Source: Ignavibacteriales bacterium (GTDB taxonomy: Bacteria; Bacteroidota; Ignavibacteria; Ignavibacteriales; Melioribacteraceae). From it: a stretch of DNA of 9,138 nucleotides. Positions 7,529 to 9,138 of this stretch are shown here, one piece after another. A program made the translations under genes and the position numbers. The stretch covers positions 1-9,138 of the forward strand of contig JAGVBL010000207.1 in assembly GCA_020059785.1 (NCBI GenBank), in the 5' to 3' direction. The notes under the pieces were generated by a model. That model did not search any database and was not told the origin of the DNA. It saw nothing but the letters and a program-made list of their open reading frames with translations. Numbering within the stretch: the stretch's first letter is position 1; each line of letters starts with the position of its first letter.

Positions 7529-8632
7529 GTGTCACAATCAAAAATTAAAAGGATAGGAATTCTAACAGGTGGTGGTGATTGTCCCGGCTTAAATGCAGTA
7601 ATTAGAGGTGTTGCAAAACCGGCTCATGATCATGGATTGAGTGTGCTTGGAATACTGGACGGGTTTGAAGGTCTTGTGGAAGGCAAAGCAATTGAATTGT
7701 ATAACAGGGACGTATCGGGAATTATAGCAAAAGGCGGAACAATTTTAGGTTCATCGAATAAGGGGGATCCGTTTCACTGGCCCGAAGAAATTAATGGCAA
7801 AATTAAAATAATGGATAGGTCTAAAGATGCATTGAAAAATTATCAGGCATGGGATCTTGATGCTCTTGTTGCTATCGGTGGCGATGGAACTATGCATATT
7901 GCAAATTATCTTAGCAATATGGGGATGAATATAGTTGGTGTTCCAAAAACAATTGATAACGACCTTGAAGCAACTGATCAAACATTCGGACATGATTCGG
8001 CAGTTTTTGTTGTAACCGAAGCATTGGACAGGCTTCACACTACTGCTTCTGCTCATCACCGAATAATGGTTTGCGAAGTAATGGGAAGGTACGCCGGATG
8101 GATTGCACTCAACGGAGGTTTAGCCGGAGGTGCTGATATTATTTTGATTCCGGAAATTCCATTTGATTGGAATGTTATTTATGATCACGTTCTTCGTAGA
8201 AACATGAAGGGTAAAAGATTCAGTATTGTATGCGTCGCAGAAGGTGCAAAACCTAAAAACGGGGGACTTGTAACAAAAGGAAAAGACATAAAAAGAACCG
8301 ATCCGGTTCAGCTTGGTGGAATTGGAGAAGTTGTTGCAAAAAAAATAAGTGAAAACACTGGATTGGAGACAAGATACACTGTACTTGGACATTTGCAGCG
8401 CGGCGGTAGTCCTACTCCATATGATAGAATTTTATCAACTAAGTTCGGAACAAATGCTATTCAATTAGTTATTAAAAGAAAATTCGGTAGGATGGTTGCA
8501 TTAAAAGGTTCTGAAATTAAAAGCGTCCGAATTGTTGATGCCATTTCACATCAAAAATTGGTTAAACCGAATGATCAGGGCGTATTAGCCGCAAGTGCCG
8601 TTGGAGTAAGCTTCGGTACTGAAAAATTATAA
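7529..8632 (+). CDS. pfkA: 6-phosphofructokinase (PfkA family, Gly104/Lys124 type)
   Basis: This enzyme phosphorylates fructose 6-phosphate to fructose 1,6-bisphosphate in cytoplasmic glycolysis. The 367-residue protein shows the whole family pattern: LTGGGDCPGLNAVIRG (12-27), AIGGDGT (115-121, Mg-binding D119), PKTIDND (139-145, catalytic base D143), MGRYAGWIAL (185-194), GGADIILIPE (200-209), VAEGA (236-240) and LGHLQRGGSPTPYDR (286-300). The two positions used to judge the phosphoryl donor give mixed signals. G120, equal to E. coli G104, is the ATP-type residue; K140, equal to E. coli 124, is lysine as in PPi enzymes and some actinobacterial ATP enzymes. Since the aspartate that blocks ATP in PPi enzymes is absent, ATP is more likely, but pyrophosphate use is not excluded. 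It starts 41 bases after rnhC with no terminator between them. Confidence 0.95.
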   Translation: MSQSKIKRIGILTGGGDCPGLNAVIRGVAKPAHDHGLSVLGILDGFEGLVEGKAIELYNRDVSGIIAKGGTILGSSNKGDPFHWPEEINGKIKIMDRSKDALKNYQAWDLDALVAIGGDGTMHIANYLSNMGMNIVGVPKTIDNDLEATDQTFGHDSAVFVVTEALDRLHTTASAHHRIMVCEVMGRYAGWIALNGGLAGGADIILIPEIPFDWNVIYDHVLRRNMKGKRFSIVCVAEGAKPKNGGLVTKGKDIKRTDPVQLGGIGEVVAKKISENTGLETRYTVLGHLQRGGSPTPYDRILSTKFGTNAIQLVIKRKFGRMVALKGSEIKSVRIVDAISHQKLVKPNDQGVLAASAVGVSFGTEKL

Positions 8633-8638
8633 GTCAGC

Positions 8639-8669
8639 TTGTTTGGAGAGTGGAATATTACTATTTTTG
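8639..8669 (+). promoter_or_regulatory. Possible promoter for tRNA-Asp
   Basis: TTG at 8639-8641, a 20-base spacer, then TATTTTTG at 8662-8669 match the Bacteroidota -33/-7 pattern (TTG and TAnnTTTG). Transcription would start near 8676, about 46 bases before the mature tRNA. The site lies just after the pfk stop codon. The region is T-rich, so a chance match is possible. Confidence 0.3.
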
Positions 8670-8721
8670 TGCGCCAATTTAATGTTTGTTTCTTTGAATT
8701 TGGCATTTTGTTATTAAAATT

Positions 8722-8795
8722 GGGGTCGTAGTTCAGTTGGTTAGAACGCCTGCCTGTCACGCAGGAGGTCGCGAGTTCGAGTCTCGTCGGCCCCG
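8722..8795 (+). tRNA. tRNA-Asp (anticodon GTC)
   Basis: A complete cloverleaf is visible. The acceptor stem GGGGTCG (8722-8728) pairs with CGGCCCC (8788-8794) with one G-U pair. The D arm contains GTTCAGTTGGTTAGAAC. The anticodon stem CCTGC/GCAGG (8749-8753, 8761-8765) encloses CTGTCAC with anticodon GTC at 8756-8758. The T arm has GTTCGAGTC. The discriminator is G (8795), as expected for aspartate. CCA is not encoded, so it must be added by the tRNA nucleotidyltransferase. It lies 89 bases after pfk and directly before an intrinsic terminator. Confidence 0.97.
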
Positions 8796-8797
8796 CT

Positions 8798-8829
8798 AAA
8801 AAGCTCAGATAAAATTCTGGGCTTTTTTT
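8798..8829 (+). terminator. Intrinsic terminator after tRNA-Asp
   Basis: AAAAAGCTCAGA (8798-8809) pairs with TCTGGGCTTTTT (8816-8827) over 12 base pairs including one G-U, around a six-base loop, and is followed by a run of seven T (8823-8829). Because the stem is flanked by A on one side and T on the other, it can also stop transcription arriving on the minus strand from the convergent gene at the right edge. It is the first clear terminator after lacI, so it may end both a tRNA transcript and any read-through from pfk. Confidence 0.9.
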
Positions 8830-8987
8830 ATTTATAGAGCAGTAGTTCGTTTATATTTTAATCTCTATTAAAATCAATAAGTTCTACATAGGTATTGCTG
8901 ATAATTTTAAATGGTGAATCGAACAGCACAACTTGGAATAGGTTAGATTTACCAAATGCGGCACCGGTTCTATTAATATCAGACTTA

Positions 8988-9138
8988 TTAATTCAATTCT
9001 ATCATCACTACTGATTTTGATGGGACTTTTATACCAACCGAATTACCATTTACATTATAGTTGTTGAAATCCAAGCTTACTACAGAATCTGGTTTTTCGA
9101 ACGTGTTGTATGAATTTATTTTTGACGCTGTTAATAAT
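8988..9138 (-). CDS. C-terminus of a probable GH51 alpha-L-arabinofuranosidase (partial)
   Basis: The last 49 codons of a gene entering from the right edge, ending at TAA 8990-8988. The visible residues include NSYNTFEKPDSVVSLDF, then NVNGNSVGIKVPSKSVVMIELN at the terminus. The NTFExPxxV motif, followed by a short beta-strand pair and the closing P-x-K-S-V-V-x-x-E-L, is how I remember the C-terminal beta-sandwich domain of GH51 alpha-L-arabinofuranosidases, which release arabinose from arabinan or arabinoxylan. The catalytic barrel is outside the window, so the family call rests on this tail alone. Other glycoside hydrolases with a similar C-terminal domain are possible. It is convergent with the tRNA and shares the terminator at 8798-8829. 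It lies about 3.5 kb beyond lacI, so membership of the same regulon is a guess. Confidence 0.6.
   Translation of the reverse strand, partial: LLTASKINSYNTFEKPDSVVSLDFNNYNVNGNSVGIKVPSKSVVMIELN

Noticed and set aside
8694..8720. Sigma-70-like TTGAAT and TAAAAT immediately before tRNA-Asp
   Set aside because: Transcription would start around 8727, inside the mature tRNA, so these boxes cannot be its promoter.
8722..8829. tRNA-Asp as an integration site for a mobile island
   Set aside because: No integrase is visible and I found no second copy of the tRNA 3' end in the window.

Overview
The window is an AT-rich bacterial segment that carries a SusC/SusD outer-membrane glycan-uptake pair. Strong Shine-Dalgarno sequences precede susC, susD, the gene after susD and pfk. 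Most Bacteroidia and Flavobacteriia lack such sites, while SusC/SusD pairs are confined to the Bacteroidota/Chlorobiota/Ignavibacteriota group. I infer an Ignavibacteria-like organism (relatives of Melioribacter or Ignavibacterium); this rests on remembered family features, not on a search.

Left half, minus strand (about 4851 down to 1): a SusC-like TonB-dependent transporter, a SusD-like lipoprotein 21 bases behind it, and the first 16 codons of a third exported protein 35 bases behind that. The three are closely spaced, each with its own ribosome binding site, and form one operon running off the left edge.

Centre (4852-5522): a 671-base divergent intergenic region between susC and a LacI-family repressor gene. 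It holds two near-identical CpG-centred sites sharing the form TTAGGTAsCGsTAA (s = C or G). The two positions that differ change together so the inner palindrome is kept. One site lies where a susC transcript would start. They are the best candidates for the repressor's operators and the most interesting signal in the window.

Right half, plus strand (5523-8829): the LacI-type regulator, a ribonuclease HIII gene whose two halves lie in different frames at a run of seven A, a 6-phosphofructokinase with a GTG start, tRNA-Asp(GTC), and a strong intrinsic terminator. Gaps of 34, 41 and 89 bases with no terminator between them suggest these genes may be partly co-transcribed.

Right edge, minus strand: the last 49 residues of an enzyme resembling the C-terminal domain of GH51 alpha-L-arabinofuranosidases, convergent with the tRNA. 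If that call is right, the SusCD locus may serve an arabinose-containing polysaccharide, with the LacI protein sensing a released sugar and phosphofructokinase handling the carbon downstream. That metabolic link is inference. No mobile element, CRISPR array or clearly new multi-gene system is visible.
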